A stretch of 64,000 nucleotides of DNA, from contig JAZAYU010000011.1 in the NCBI GenBank assembly GCA_038501625.1, forward strand, positions 12,222,849-12,286,848, given 5' to 3'. The notes beneath the pieces are model-generated. The model saw only the letters and a program-made list of their open reading frames with translations, did not search any database and was not told the DNA's origin. Below, piece by piece: positions 24,695-34,867 of this stretch (position 1 is its first letter; every line of letters begins with the position of its first letter). This stretch comes from Corbicula japonica (lineage: Eukaryota > Mollusca > Bivalvia > Venerida > Cyrenidae). A program made the translations under genes and the position numbers.

Positions 24695-27600
24695 TTATTG
24701 GCTTCCCTCATAGCGCTTAAGCCGGTCATGATGAACAACCTTAGGTTTTGAACGAGTGTTTTTCTGTATACGATACACAACATCATTAATTCTTTTAATA
24801 ACGGTGAATGGACCCGTCCATTTACAAGACAGTTTAGAACTCTGACCCGGTTTGACACTAGGGTTGTATAACCAAACTAAGGAACCATCACTAAACACGT
24901 TTTTGTGAATTCGGTGATCATATACACGTTTCTGAGAATCACTCGCGATCGACAAATGAGTCCGAGTAAGCTCATGAACTTTTTCGAGTTTTTCTTCAAG
25001 ATTGTTAGCAAAGTCACTGTACGTTTTAGATAGATAGTTTGCTGGTTTTCCTATTGCTAAATCAATAGGTAGAGTTATCTCCCTGCCGAACATTAACAAA
25101 CTTGGAGAAAATCCAGTGCTTTCCTGAACTGAGGCATTGTATGCTAGCACCAGTATAGGTAAGTATTTATCCCAGTCCTTTTGATTCTTGGAAACAAATT
25201 TTGACAACATTGCCTGAATTGTTCTCATTGTTCTTTCAGCTAACCCATCAGACTGAGGTCGGAACGCGGTAGTTCTTGTTTTTTCAGAACCCAAAAGTTT
25301 ACACATTTCTTGAAATATCTGTGATTCAAAATTGGTTCCTTGGTCTGAATGTATTTGTAGGGGAACACCAAAAACTGACACAAACTTTTCAACAAACTTT
25401 GTAGCTACAGTAGCAGCCTCTTGATTTCGTATAGGTATAGCAACCACCCACTTGGTAAAATAATCAGCAATTGCCAATATATACTTATTTCCGGCAGCAG
25501 TTCTGGGCAATGGACCCATAATATCAATTCCAACACGCTCTAACGGTGCACCAACATTAAATTGTTTCATTTCGGCTTTAGCCTTCTTTGCAGGTGCTTT
25601 TCGAGAGGCACAAACCTCACAACGTTTACACCAGTTTTTCACATCTTTAGACATGCCATACCAATAGAATCTTATACTGACTTTAAAGAGAGTTTTTCTA
25701 ACTCCTAGGTGTCCTCCTGTAAGAGCGTCATGTAATTCTTTTAGTACATCGGGTACTAATGCTTTTGGCAACACTATTTTATATTCGTTTAAATTTTCCT
25801 TTTCACCTTGCCACAGGTAATAAAGAACATCATCTTTCAATATGAAAGAGTCGTATCTGTTCCAGTAATATTTAAGCATAATTGATAGAGGTGCAACCAC
25901 CTTCCAGTCTGCTTTAGTATTCAACAGTTTCCACTGTATAAGTGTGTTTAATACACTGTCTGCTCTCTGAGCTGCTTTAATGCTTTCAACATCGAGTTTA
26001 CTACGTGTCTGATTGAGTTCATTCACTGAATGTAGCTGACATATATTTCTACAATTCCGATCCTTGCTATATTCAGAATATTTAGAAACACAGCTACTCG
26101 ACATTCCTTGTGTATCATTCAGTATTTCAGCATGCCTATCATTCCCTTGAGTTAAGACGTTCCTATCAGTGGAGCTCTCACTGATATCGTAAGGACTGTC
26201 AACTCCGTATCTGTCAGTGATAGCTTCCTTACAAATGTTATTTAGGCCTTTTTGGACATTTGTCAAATTAGGAATATTATCACACATTTCTTCTAACTTA
26301 ACGTTAACGTTATTCACACAGTCCCGACTGAGTTTGACATCCACTGCCATTACCCCAGTCTCACTTAGACTGTTTACTGTCGGATTACAAACAACAAACT
26401 TTTCTTCTAGATTTCCAAGTTTTTCCTTGGTTAGTTCAAATCTCTGCTCAGCTCTACTACAGTAGTCACAACCATCTTTTCGGCATGGTCGCCTCGACAA
26501 AGCATCGGCGTTAGAATGTATTCGCCCAGCTCTATGCTTTAAATCGAAATCATATGTAGCTAAAACTTCAAGCCATCGAGCAATCTGCCCTTCTGGGTTT
26601 TTGAAATTTGTGAGCCATCTTAAAGCCCCATGGTCACTTCGAACCATAAATTTGTGTCCATACAAATAATGATGGTAATGTTTTATAGCGGTAACAACAG
26701 CTAGAAGTTCTCTTCGCGTAACGCAATATCTCCTTTCAACTTTTGATAAACACTTGCTATAGTAAGAAATCACCTTTTCTTTTTCATCTTGTAACTGAGA
26801 CAAGACAGCACCTATCCCCACTCCACTAGCATCTGTATCTAAGATAAATGTACCATCCGATTTGGGATAACTTAAGACGGGGGTATTGGTCAAGCATGTT
26901 TTTAGTTTTTCAAATGCAAGATCACAATCATCTGACCAAATAAAGTTCTCACCCTTTTCTGTTAACTTATGTAATGGTTTAGCTACGGTCGAAAAATCTT
27001 TCACAAACTTTCGGTAGTAAGAACAAAGTCCCAAAAAGCTTCTTACTTCCCTAACGTTACGTGGGAGGGGCCAATTTACAACATCCTCAATCTTCTTAGG
27101 ATCCGTCTCGATACCCTTCTCACTAATCAGATGACCCAAAAATCCAACTTGACGTTGAAATAACACGCATTTTTCCGGACTCAATTTTAGATTGGCTTCA
27201 TGCATTCTTTTAAATATTTCATCCAAATTATTGAGGTGCTCTTCAAATGTTTTGGAATATGAAATAATATCGTCCAGGTAAACCAAACATTGTTTCCAAG
27301 TAAGACCTGACAACACAAACTCCATTAACCGTTCAAATGTAGCCGGTGCATTACAAAGTCCAAAGGGCATGACAGTAAACTGCCAGACAGGGCCTCCTTG
27401 TATGCAGAAACTTGTCTTATTACGGTCTTTGTGAGATAGACCCACTTGCCAAAATCCTGATTTGCAATCAAGCGTACTGAACCAAGCTGAACCGGATAAT
27501 GCATCTAAGGTATCATCGATTCTAGGTAATGGTTGACTGTCCTTAACAGTACAGTCATTAAGTTTACGGAAATCACAACAAAAACGTACAGAACCATTCG

Positions 27601-28636
27601 GTTTTGTAACCATAACCACTGGGCTACACCACGGACTTACAGACGGCTCTATAATACCCTTCTCGGCCATTTCTCTAATTTCTTTCTCTGCAGATTCCCT
27701 TTTTGCAAGTGGGACCCGATACGGAGCTTGTTTAATTGGTTTAGCATTTCCGGTATCAATTGTATGTTCTACAAGATTTGTCCTTCCAATATCACTCGAA
27801 TCCTTGGAAAAGACGCTTTGGTGTTTAATTAACAAGTCCTTGACTTGCTTTTGCTGTTGCAATGAGAGATTGTCACACGCTCTTTGATATACATCTTTAA
27901 GATGGTTAGGTACTTCACCGGTCAAATCTTCAGTATAAACAGTATTTACTGTCTCTACTATTTCATCCTGGCCATATTGCACAGCTTCTATATAAGCAGC
28001 TGTTGTGTTTTTATACACTGTACAAGACTTACTACTTAGATTGACTACTCTTATGGGTATTTGGTCGCTGTTTACATTCACAAGTGATTTTGCAACCAGT
28101 AGACCACTTTTCTGTATAAAGCTTACATTCGGTTCGACAATACCGGTCCAACCTTTAATCCTTGTTTCTAGTGTACCAGGTAAAATTATTTCTGTTTCAG
28201 GGGGTATAACCACATTTTCTTTAATTTCTACCCGACAACAACTTGGCACATAATGATCGTCTTTTTGGTAGCACTCTACAGTTTCACCATTTATCATTAT
28301 CCTGTTTTTACCCAGATCTATTTGGCAACCTTGACTTTGCAGTAAGTCTAGACCGACTATACCATCACTTTTGATATTTGCCAAGAGTATATCATGACGA
28401 AATTTCTGATTCCCTATCATCATTTCAACATTAATTTTTCCAAGTACCGGCGAAGACTCACCAGTGGCCGTAGTGAGAGACATATTCACCGGTTGAATTT
28501 CTGGCCGGTCATCTGTTGACCACTTGTCATATATTTCTCTTTTTAATAATGTAGCACTAGAACCCGTATCAAATAACATAGCAAGTTTAGTGTTTAAAAT
28601 TTTCACACTCAGATAAAACCCATTATCACTCGTCAT
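24695..28636 (-). CDS. pol: Pol polyprotein: protease, RT, RNase H, integrase
   Basis: This 1313-residue ORF is intact. The aspartic protease motif DTGS is at residues 23-26. RT shows LDCKSGF (from 389) and YLDD (453-456). RNase H acidic residues are at about D602, E643, D668 and D711. The integrase HHCC zinc module uses H969, H976, C1006 and C1009. The catalytic D1038, D1098 and E1134 have the D-35-E spacing. A GPY/F-type module (WTGPF, 1273-1277) lies near the C-terminus. Pol lies in the -1 frame relative to gag, and that frame stays open upstream of the ATG and into the gag end. It could be made by -1 frameshifting or by restart at its own ATG; no clear slippery heptamer was found. Confidence 0.96.
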   Translation of the reverse strand: MTSDNGFYLSVKILNTKLAMLFDTGSSATLLKREIYDKWSTDDRPEIQPVNMSLTTATGESSPVLGKINVEMMIGNQKFRHDILLANIKSDGIVGLDLLQSQGCQIDLGKNRIMINGETVECYQKDDHYVPSCCRVEIKENVVIPPETEIILPGTLETRIKGWTGIVEPNVSFIQKSGLLVAKSLVNVNSDQIPIRVVNLSSKSCTVYKNTTAAYIEAVQYGQDEIVETVNTVYTEDLTGEVPNHLKDVYQRACDNLSLQQQKQVKDLLIKHQSVFSKDSSDIGRTNLVEHTIDTGNAKPIKQAPYRVPLAKRESAEKEIREMAEKGIIEPSVSPWCSPVVMVTKPNGSVRFCCDFRKLNDCTVKDSQPLPRIDDTLDALSGSAWFSTLDCKSGFWQVGLSHKDRNKTSFCIQGGPVWQFTVMPFGLCNAPATFERLMEFVLSGLTWKQCLVYLDDIISYSKTFEEHLNNLDEIFKRMHEANLKLSPEKCVLFQRQVGFLGHLISEKGIETDPKKIEDVVNWPLPRNVREVRSFLGLCSYYRKFVKDFSTVAKPLHKLTEKGENFIWSDDCDLAFEKLKTCLTNTPVLSYPKSDGTFILDTDASGVGIGAVLSQLQDEKEKVISYYSKCLSKVERRYCVTRRELLAVVTAIKHYHHYLYGHKFMVRSDHGALRWLTNFKNPEGQIARWLEVLATYDFDLKHRAGRIHSNADALSRRPCRKDGCDYCSRAEQRFELTKEKLGNLEEKFVVCNPTVNSLSETGVMAVDVKLSRDCVNNVNVKLEEMCDNIPNLTNVQKGLNNICKEAITDRYGVDSPYDISESSTDRNVLTQGNDRHAEILNDTQGMSSSCVSKYSEYSKDRNCRNICQLHSVNELNQTRSKLDVESIKAAQRADSVLNTLIQWKLLNTKADWKVVAPLSIMLKYYWNRYDSFILKDDVLYYLWQGEKENLNEYKIVLPKALVPDVLKELHDALTGGHLGVRKTLFKVSIRFYWYGMSKDVKNWCKRCEVCASRKAPAKKAKAEMKQFNVGAPLERVGIDIMGPLPRTAAGNKYILAIADYFTKWVVAIPIRNQEAATVATKFVEKFVSVFGVPLQIHSDQGTNFESQIFQEMCKLLGSEKTRTTAFRPQSDGLAERTMRTIQAMLSKFVSKNQKDWDKYLPILVLAYNASVQESTGFSPSLLMFGREITLPIDLAIGKPANYLSKTYSDFANNLEEKLEKVHELTRTHLSIASDSQKRVYDHRIHKNVFSDGSLVWLYNPSVKPGQSSKLSCKWTGPFTVIKRINDVVYRIQKNTRSKPKVVHHDRLKRYEGSQ

Positions 28637-28650
28637 CTTACTTCTATTAT

Positions 28651-30048
28651 TTAATTGCTTGGATTCGGACCATTCGCGGCTGGTCGAGTGCTGGTCCTCG
28701 AACTCGACCTTTCCTCGTTTCCCTGGTTTTGTTTGTTGTCTGATCCAGAAGAGTTACCACGGCTGGCTTGGTTGCTTTTATTTTGTCTCCAACCATTTTT
28801 ACCCTGTTTCCTATCATTGTCATTAGTTTTGTTATGGCTACCACCGTTTTGATTATGAAACTTATTAGTTTGGGAGTAATTTTTCATTTGATCCATCAAC
28901 TGTTTGAGTTGATCAGTCAGTTCATCAAGCCTCTTTTCAGTATTCGTCTTTTCGGACGTAACCTGACGCACACTATGCTTACCCCGACTTCTATCAGCTA
29001 CTTTATGCGCGTCTAATCTTACGGCAATTCTCTCAGCCTCACTAATAGACTTAGGACCAACCTCTCTTAATCTTAGCCGTATGTCAGAGTCTGGTAACGC
29101 ATCAATAAAGAAGTCTAGCGCTAGCAATTCAATAACCTCAGAGGAAGCACTTGGATATGCTTTACGAGTTAACTTTTTCACTGACTGTGCGAGCTCAGGA
29201 ATAGTCTCATTACGTTCTAAGTGTCTCGCTTGAAGCTGAGAACGGAATATTTCGGCTCTATGTACGGAACCATAACGATTTTGTAGCGCGGTAACAATTG
29301 CATCAAAATCGCGGCGTTTTTCTGAATCAAGCTCACATAAGATAGCCCTCGCGGACCCTACTATACTACTTGCGAGAAACAGTGATTTTGACGCGTAATT
29401 CCAGCCATTTAATTCAGACACAATATTAAACTGTGTTAAATATTCATCTAAGTCATCTGACCCATCGTAAGTTTGAGGTTTAAGTTTATTTCTACCCCAG
29501 ATTTCTTGATTAAACTGCCGGCTACTTGTATTCTCAGTTGTCACGCGACTTCGAAATACAAGGGGTGTTGCTGATAGGTTTGAATCACCGGGCGATTCTC
29601 GGCAGTTTATAGACGGTTCACTGGGACCATTTGCCGTAATACCTTGGGTATTGGTACTCTGCCCCAGCGCCACAACAATTGGTTTGGATGAATTGGTTAC
29701 TGGCTCTCTTTGCACTGTTTGGTCATTACAACTTTTTACATGGTTAATTTGCTCCTGCATTGTCTGCAATTTTTCACTAAATTCAGCCATATTTTGCCTT
29801 AAATCTGATTTAATAGACTGCACAGTTCTTTGGATGGCATGAGCAAACTTTTCAAAATTATTATGAACATCAACACCATCTCCAGCTCTTACCGGTGAAC
29901 AAGACCGATACCCTACGGTCGGTTCATAATCGCCAATATTATCTTGACAAAGTGATTCATTTTCATCGTGCTCTGGCTCACCGTTGCTTAAGTTTTGCAC
30001 ACAAATTTTATCGGGCGATTTAAAGGTAATAACGTCCGAATCATCCAT
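28651..30048 (-). CDS. gag: Gag polyprotein of the Gypsy element
   Basis: Gag packages the element RNA into the cytoplasmic particle. The first ATG is at 30,048 and gives 465 residues; an in-frame TTG four codons earlier (30,060) also lies in the open frame but is an unlikely start. The N-terminal part is acidic, followed by a predicted helical stretch (about residues 70-115). A capsid-like core follows, with the KPQTYDGSDDLDEYL region, GWNYASKSLFLASSIVGSA and a DFFIDALPDSDIRLRLREVG segment, typical of Ty3/Gypsy Gag. The C-terminal 100 residues are rich in Asn, Gln, Lys, Arg and Ser. No CCHC zinc knuckle (CX2CX4HX4C) is visible, so RNA binding may rest on the basic tail. It ends 14 nt before the pol ATG. 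Confidence 0.93.
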   Translation of the reverse strand: MDDSDVITFKSPDKICVQNLSNGEPEHDENESLCQDNIGDYEPTVGYRSCSPVRAGDGVDVHNNFEKFAHAIQRTVQSIKSDLRQNMAEFSEKLQTMQEQINHVKSCNDQTVQREPVTNSSKPIVVALGQSTNTQGITANGPSEPSINCRESPGDSNLSATPLVFRSRVTTENTSSRQFNQEIWGRNKLKPQTYDGSDDLDEYLTQFNIVSELNGWNYASKSLFLASSIVGSARAILCELDSEKRRDFDAIVTALQNRYGSVHRAEIFRSQLQARHLERNETIPELAQSVKKLTRKAYPSASSEVIELLALDFFIDALPDSDIRLRLREVGPKSISEAERIAVRLDAHKVADRSRGKHSVRQVTSEKTNTEKRLDELTDQLKQLMDQMKNYSQTNKFHNQNGGSHNKTNDNDRKQGKNGWRQNKSNQASRGNSSGSDNKQNQGNEERSSSRTSTRPAANGPNPSN

Positions 30049-30183
30049 GTTTATTTCCAAAAGTTACCACCGATACCAAGGAAAATAATATGCAACTTGT
30101 AGTCACTTAAAACACTAATAGTATTGCACGTTTATTTATGACACAGTGTGCAATAATGAATATACGGGAAATACTTTTTGTTA

Positions 30184-30200
30184 TCCCACCGCTGCCACCA
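30184..30200 (-). other. primer-binding site for tRNA-Leu
   Basis: In element orientation the sequence TGGTGGCAGCGGTGGGA lies four bases after the 5' LTR end. It is complementary to the 3' end of animal tRNA-Leu (AAG/UAG type), including the added CCA. This is where minus-strand cDNA synthesis would start. Confidence 0.85.
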
Positions 30201-30204
30201 AATT

Positions 30205-31712
30205 TGTAGCGAACCGCCTATCCAATTAGGATAATAGGTTACTACAACGGGTTCGCTTGGGCCCGGCTTTTGGCAACTTCGGTAAAGTAATAATGGAGGC
30301 TAAATAAGGTTTAAAATTTATTTGTTTAAACCTTAACAAATAACTTTATTGTCATGGCAAAGTATGCAAAACTCTAAACAATTTACAGTAAAAACACTGT
30401 GCACCCTAGGTAATCGTACTATTATATTACTAATATGAGAACAAATATAAATTCAGTCACTCGTAGTTCTTAAAGTTTACCAAGTGGTAATATTTAGACA
30501 CTTAGTCGTCCCGCTGGGTAAATTACACAACTTTACACTAAATATAGAAATAGTCAATGGATCTAACACACTGGCGAATTTGCTTTTATTATGCGAAAAT
30601 CACTATCACTAAGTCTATTAATATATAATTTACCGAACTTCAAATAGAAAGTCTACACGGTCACAATGGTTAAAATACCCAACTTAGAAAATATCGATTT
30701 TTAAGCTTCGGTAAAATTACGGCACTTAGATAAATCTGAACACAATCACTATTGGATAATTTTAGCTTGTTTATCTAAACTCGCACATAAAACACTTTAA
30801 TTAATAAGAGTACACACAAAACACTTTAAAACACACTATCACAACACGTTTGGAAATTTTACCACACTTTGGCGATTTTTAAGGAACACACCCGGTAAAC
30901 ACTGGAGATGGTTGAGCTTAAATTTTAGACACTTTGGTTATTTAAACAACTAAATTCATTTTAAAAACTTGTATTTACTACACTTTGGTATTTCTCACCT
31001 CTTCTTGGGACATTTTTAGACACTTTGGAATATAATTCTAGGGGATATTTAAGTTTAACCAAACACTAAAATATTTGGAGAGCTAACCGACGCTCACGGT
31101 GTCCAAAACAACACCAATTGAATTTCCCGCCGTAGCTGCTTTTATATGACCTTGTGACGTCATCCAACTATCGCGAGCGCGTACTGTGAAGATGGCCGTC
31201 CAAACACGGAAGTGGTGGGGTATTCACAATAAGTTAAACGATTTCACAACAATAAAGTAATGATGTGTGATGAATAATGATACACTGACACGGTTTAGTG
31301 ATGAGTGATTGATTACAATGGGATTTTAATACGGAAAAAGGTCCTTTATGACGTACGAGGTAAATACAAACCTTTACAAATTTTCCGTAAACACAGAGAA
31401 AAATAATGCATTTCTAGCGGTGCACAGTATCTGTTAACAATAAAATATACAATATTCAATCATTTCATGAATTGAAAATATCATTTATGCATTTTTCTAG
31501 TATGCATAACATACATAACAACAAGTCAAAACAGTAATAAACGGCAATCAAATGGGTGGGAGGGAAAAGCCCACAAGTACACATTTATTCTTACTACAAA
31601 TTTCAATAAGAAGGGAGACACACTTGGGATAATTAATATGAACGACTGAATGTAAATATACATTGGTACAGTGAATTGTCCAAAATTAAATATGAATTCA
31701 AGGGTCGTTACA
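30205..31712 (-). repeat. 5' LTR (1508 bp)
   Basis: In element orientation it begins TGTAACGACC and ends GGTTCGCTACA, so it has the TG...CA ends. It is the same length as the 3' LTR. About ten substitutions were counted by eye between them, and no indels. It holds the core promoter described separately. Confidence 0.95.
31123..31162 (-). promoter_or_regulatory. LTR core promoter: CRE, TATA box and E2F-like site
   Basis: In element orientation a perfect CRE palindrome TGACGTCA (31,155-31,162) lies a few bases upstream of a TATAAAA box (31,140-31,146). GCGGGAAA (31,123-31,130), which matches the E2F consensus, follows. The same arrangement occurs in the 3' LTR at 22,200-22,207 and 22,185-22,191. 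Start of transcription would fall about 25-30 nt after the TATA box, so U3 is roughly the first third of the LTR. Site identities are by consensus match only. Confidence 0.65.
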
Positions 31713-31716
31713 CTAG

Positions 31717-32919
31717 ACATCGTTAAAATTTCATCATTTGCGAAAAGGAACCCAGGACTTTCAATCCAACCTAAAGACCAGGTCTCTAATAATTTAATAT
31801 GAAAATTCAAGACTTAATCTTCCTTTAAGAAACATCTTGTTTCTTAGCAAACTTCTTAATCCATTTTAGTCCTTTCACGTCTATGTCTTTTGACAAGTTT
31901 ATGTCGTGGATGTGAAGTCACTTAACATTCTTTCTTTTGACGTTTATTTCATTCCCGCTTTCCGTTTCAATGCGATACCTTACCATACCATACTTTATTT
32001 TGTTTTGTCGATTGGTCTTCTGTATATTACCAGAATTATTGCATGATCAATAAAAAACAGACAAATATAGTTGACGAATAATCGGTTTGGGTATTAAATA
32101 ATGTTATGAATCATTATTCAGGATGCCAGACTGCTCACTAGAACCTTTATAAACCCTGTTTTAACATATGCGATTTATTACATCAGCGGTATCTTCTGTC
32201 AACTCGTTCTTTCTACCTTCACAGAATGAATGTTTTACAGCATTTATCTTCTTTTAGATTTTAAACTGATAAGCCTTTCACCATCAAGGCCAAAATATCC
32301 ATCGTCTGAGTTATTTAGTAGCTAACTGAAATATAACTGACAGTACAAAGGCAAATAATGTACAGATCGCTTTGTTTTTATGTGCACACTCGTTTTCCTA
32401 TATTGTTTATTATGACACCTGGATGGCAAAAAACTCGAGTTTTTACCTGAAACAATTTCAAACTAATTAATTCTTTAATTATTCAATTATCGTGTGCTAT
32501 TTGATTGACATCCACCAGCGTCTGAACCATAAAGCTAGTATAGAGTCGAAAAAGCTTGTAAGCATGCAGGCATAACCCTAATTTTCATTGTGGTCCTTAT
32601 AATATTGTTTTTGTGGCGTACTGAGACAATACAAATAAAGCATCACAATAGCATTTTAAAATGAAAGACATATGAATTCAAAATATAATATTTTGCAACA
32701 GTACAAATTGACAACACTAAAAATCCAAATTGAAATACATTGTTTATCAGGTTTCTACATTCGTAAAAATAACTTAAATAAATCATCTAAAAACAAAATA
32801 TTTCACCATGGTCCATCAAAAGATCTCAAAATGCAGTTATGTAATTTAAACTGAAACCATCCATCTGGTCAATTATTACAATTAAAAAAATATATAATTA
32901 CATTAAAATTGTTTATTGA
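31717..32919. other. non-coding, nothing recognised
   Basis: AT-rich flank of the retrotransposon. Only short chance ORFs are present. Confidence 0.45.
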
Positions 32920-33225
32920 GCTGGAGTCATTTCACCAAGACAACTTGTACATGTTTGTTAATATGAGAACCTGTTGAGGCAAGTGTTAGGTTGGTGCACC
33001 CTAGAACCTGGTTAAAACCCCCCCCAGTGGCAATTTGTTTTGCCACTGACCGTTCCAAGGCGGTATTCCCAAAGGTTCTCTTTTTCGTTAATTGTTTGTG
33101 GTGTCCTTTTGGAATTGAAATACTTATATCTAACATACTCTATCTGCTTTTTCGCTGCGTGGAAAGGCTGTGTTGTGAGAGTGGCGATTCCTGATATGCA
33201 TATTTTACTTTTTTAAGAATAACGA
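32920..33225 (-). repeat. family A dispersed repeat, minus orientation
   Basis: One of the fullest copies of a family also seen at 54.3 and 63.4 kb. Shared blocks are GGTTGGTGCACCCTAGAACC, CCACTGACCGTTCCAAGGCG, GGTTCTC near TTCGTTAATTG, GTGTCCTTTT and GATTCCTGATATGCATAT. It is non-coding. It may be a SINE or a non-autonomous DNA element; the ends are not defined well enough to decide. Confidence 0.7.
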
Positions 33226-34867
33226 TTACAATGAATCATAGAGATTTTAAAATATGCTCCGTAACGTTATGTTGAAAACAGAAATATTTTGGCATCCTTT
33301 GCATTTTGTGGAAAACTGTTCCACAAGCAGCTATTGTATGCCAAACCTTTGGCTATGGAGAGTGCAAAGTTGCCACGATCTGACATGGAATAACCTGTTT
33401 CATTATCTGCCTGACCTGAACATGGTTGGATAATTGTCTTTACAGACAGTGTTAAAATGTTTCCTCGGATGTGGAGGAGACAGGTTAGACAAAAAAGGCG
33501 AAAACGTGACTTAGAGTAATTTGTTTGACTCTATATTTAACAGGTAATCATTTGAAACTGTGAGCATATCCTGATAGGATATAAGAATCTAAAATTTGGT
33601 AGTCTTTTTTCCCTATGCATTGCGCCGTGCGAAGCGACGTTGGATTTTGTTTTTAATGCATCTGTTACGGGGTATGAAATCACTTGGAGTTTTTTACATG
33701 TTATAACGGATATGAAGGCAAAATCTTGCAATATCTTAAGATGTTGATGTGCCGAATTCTGAAGATTTAAGGTAGAATCGCTCTAGATTTTTTTTCTAAG
33801 TGTGTTTGATTTCAAATTGCCCCGTACGCATATACCACGTTATTATATTAAAATATTAAAACAAAAATATATCAATTAAAACATTTAAGTTTTGATTAAA
33901 ACATCTAAAATCAATCTTTATCTTGATATTGCATAAACCAACAAGATTGAAAAAATTGCGTATTTGTATGTATTTGACTTATAATAACTGTTACAAGCTG
34001 TTACTTCTGACAGAAAGAAATCATTGAGTCTGTGATGTGTCTATTCGGCGAAAATTAACAACATATATAAAGATTGATTTTCTAAATTTTAATTTTAAAT
34101 TTCTTGATTTCAAAAATAATTTAAGTAAAAAGCAAAATGGGATGACCTATTAAATAATTTCTTGTAGAGAGAGCGGAAACTTTAAAAATAACTTATTTTC
34201 CTGAAATGCTTTAATAGTTTTAAATTTTTTCAGTACCAGTATTTCTACGAAAGAGCTAATTATAGTTTCAATACGGCATGCATTTCTGCGTAATTACAGA
34301 GGTTGTCAGCAACTTCACGTTATTTCAGGAATAATAAGGATGTCTGTTGAAGACTTAATTTGGCGTAACAATTTCTTGGCAGTGATGTTGCCATTAGTTC
34401 ACCGTTCATTCTATGTCTTCGCCCGAATTCCAGGTATCTCCTTTTTTATCTCCTATTTTTATGTTTCAAGGCCATAGACGACACAGCAAAACAATGTTAT
34501 TCCTGAGAGAATGTAATTTAAAGTTGTTCTGTTGGCAAATATTTTGGCCAAGGATAGCAACCTTCAACACGATTTGAAACTTCCAATGAGAATAGTTTGC
34601 ATAGAATTTCCTTTTCCCGGTGACATCTGTGTTCACACATGTTTAACTGCTAAATTTTGACTTAGGCATGGAATTTGTCCAGTTTTCAGAATTAAAATAA
34701 ATTTCATCAGAAGAGAACAATGTTAGATGTCAGATTGAAATACTGCCGTCTTAATATACTGAAACTGATAACAATAAAGCTTCTTTACATTTTAGAAGTA
34801 TTATCGTATTTTGGTGGACACTTCTCGTGTTAGCAGCACATTCGCGACGCTGTTCATGCACACGTTA
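33226..34867. other. non-coding, nothing recognised
   Basis: About 1.6 kb of AT-rich sequence without a convincing ORF or a recognised repeat. Confidence 0.45.

Larger units (their letters stand above)
21246..31716 (-). mobile_element. complete Ty3/Gypsy LTR retrotransposon with an extra third ORF
   Basis: The element spans 21,250-31,712, bounded by a 4-bp CTAG duplication (21,246-21,249 and 31,713-31,716). The order on the minus strand is 5' LTR (30,205-31,712), primer-binding site, gag, pol, ORF3, polypurine tract and 3' LTR (21,250-22,757). The domain order protease, RT, RNase H, integrase places it in Ty3/Gypsy (Metaviridae). All three ORFs are uninterrupted, and the two equal-length LTRs differ at only about ten of 1508 positions, so the insertion is recent on a genomic scale. 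A GPY/F module is present and no chromodomain is seen. Confidence 0.95.

Noticed and set aside
24622..24858. 78-codon minus-strand ORF at the pol end
   Set aside because: It overlaps the pol C-terminus in another frame and shows no domain.
29977..29982. GGTGAGC in gag as the splice donor for ORF3
   Set aside because: It leaves one extra base after 22 codons from the gag ATG, so it would enter the ORF3 exon in the wrong frame.
31526..31810. Open frames over the LTR ends (also 22,571-22,834)
   Set aside because: They share the same LTR-derived translation, run over LTR boundaries, and have no domain.
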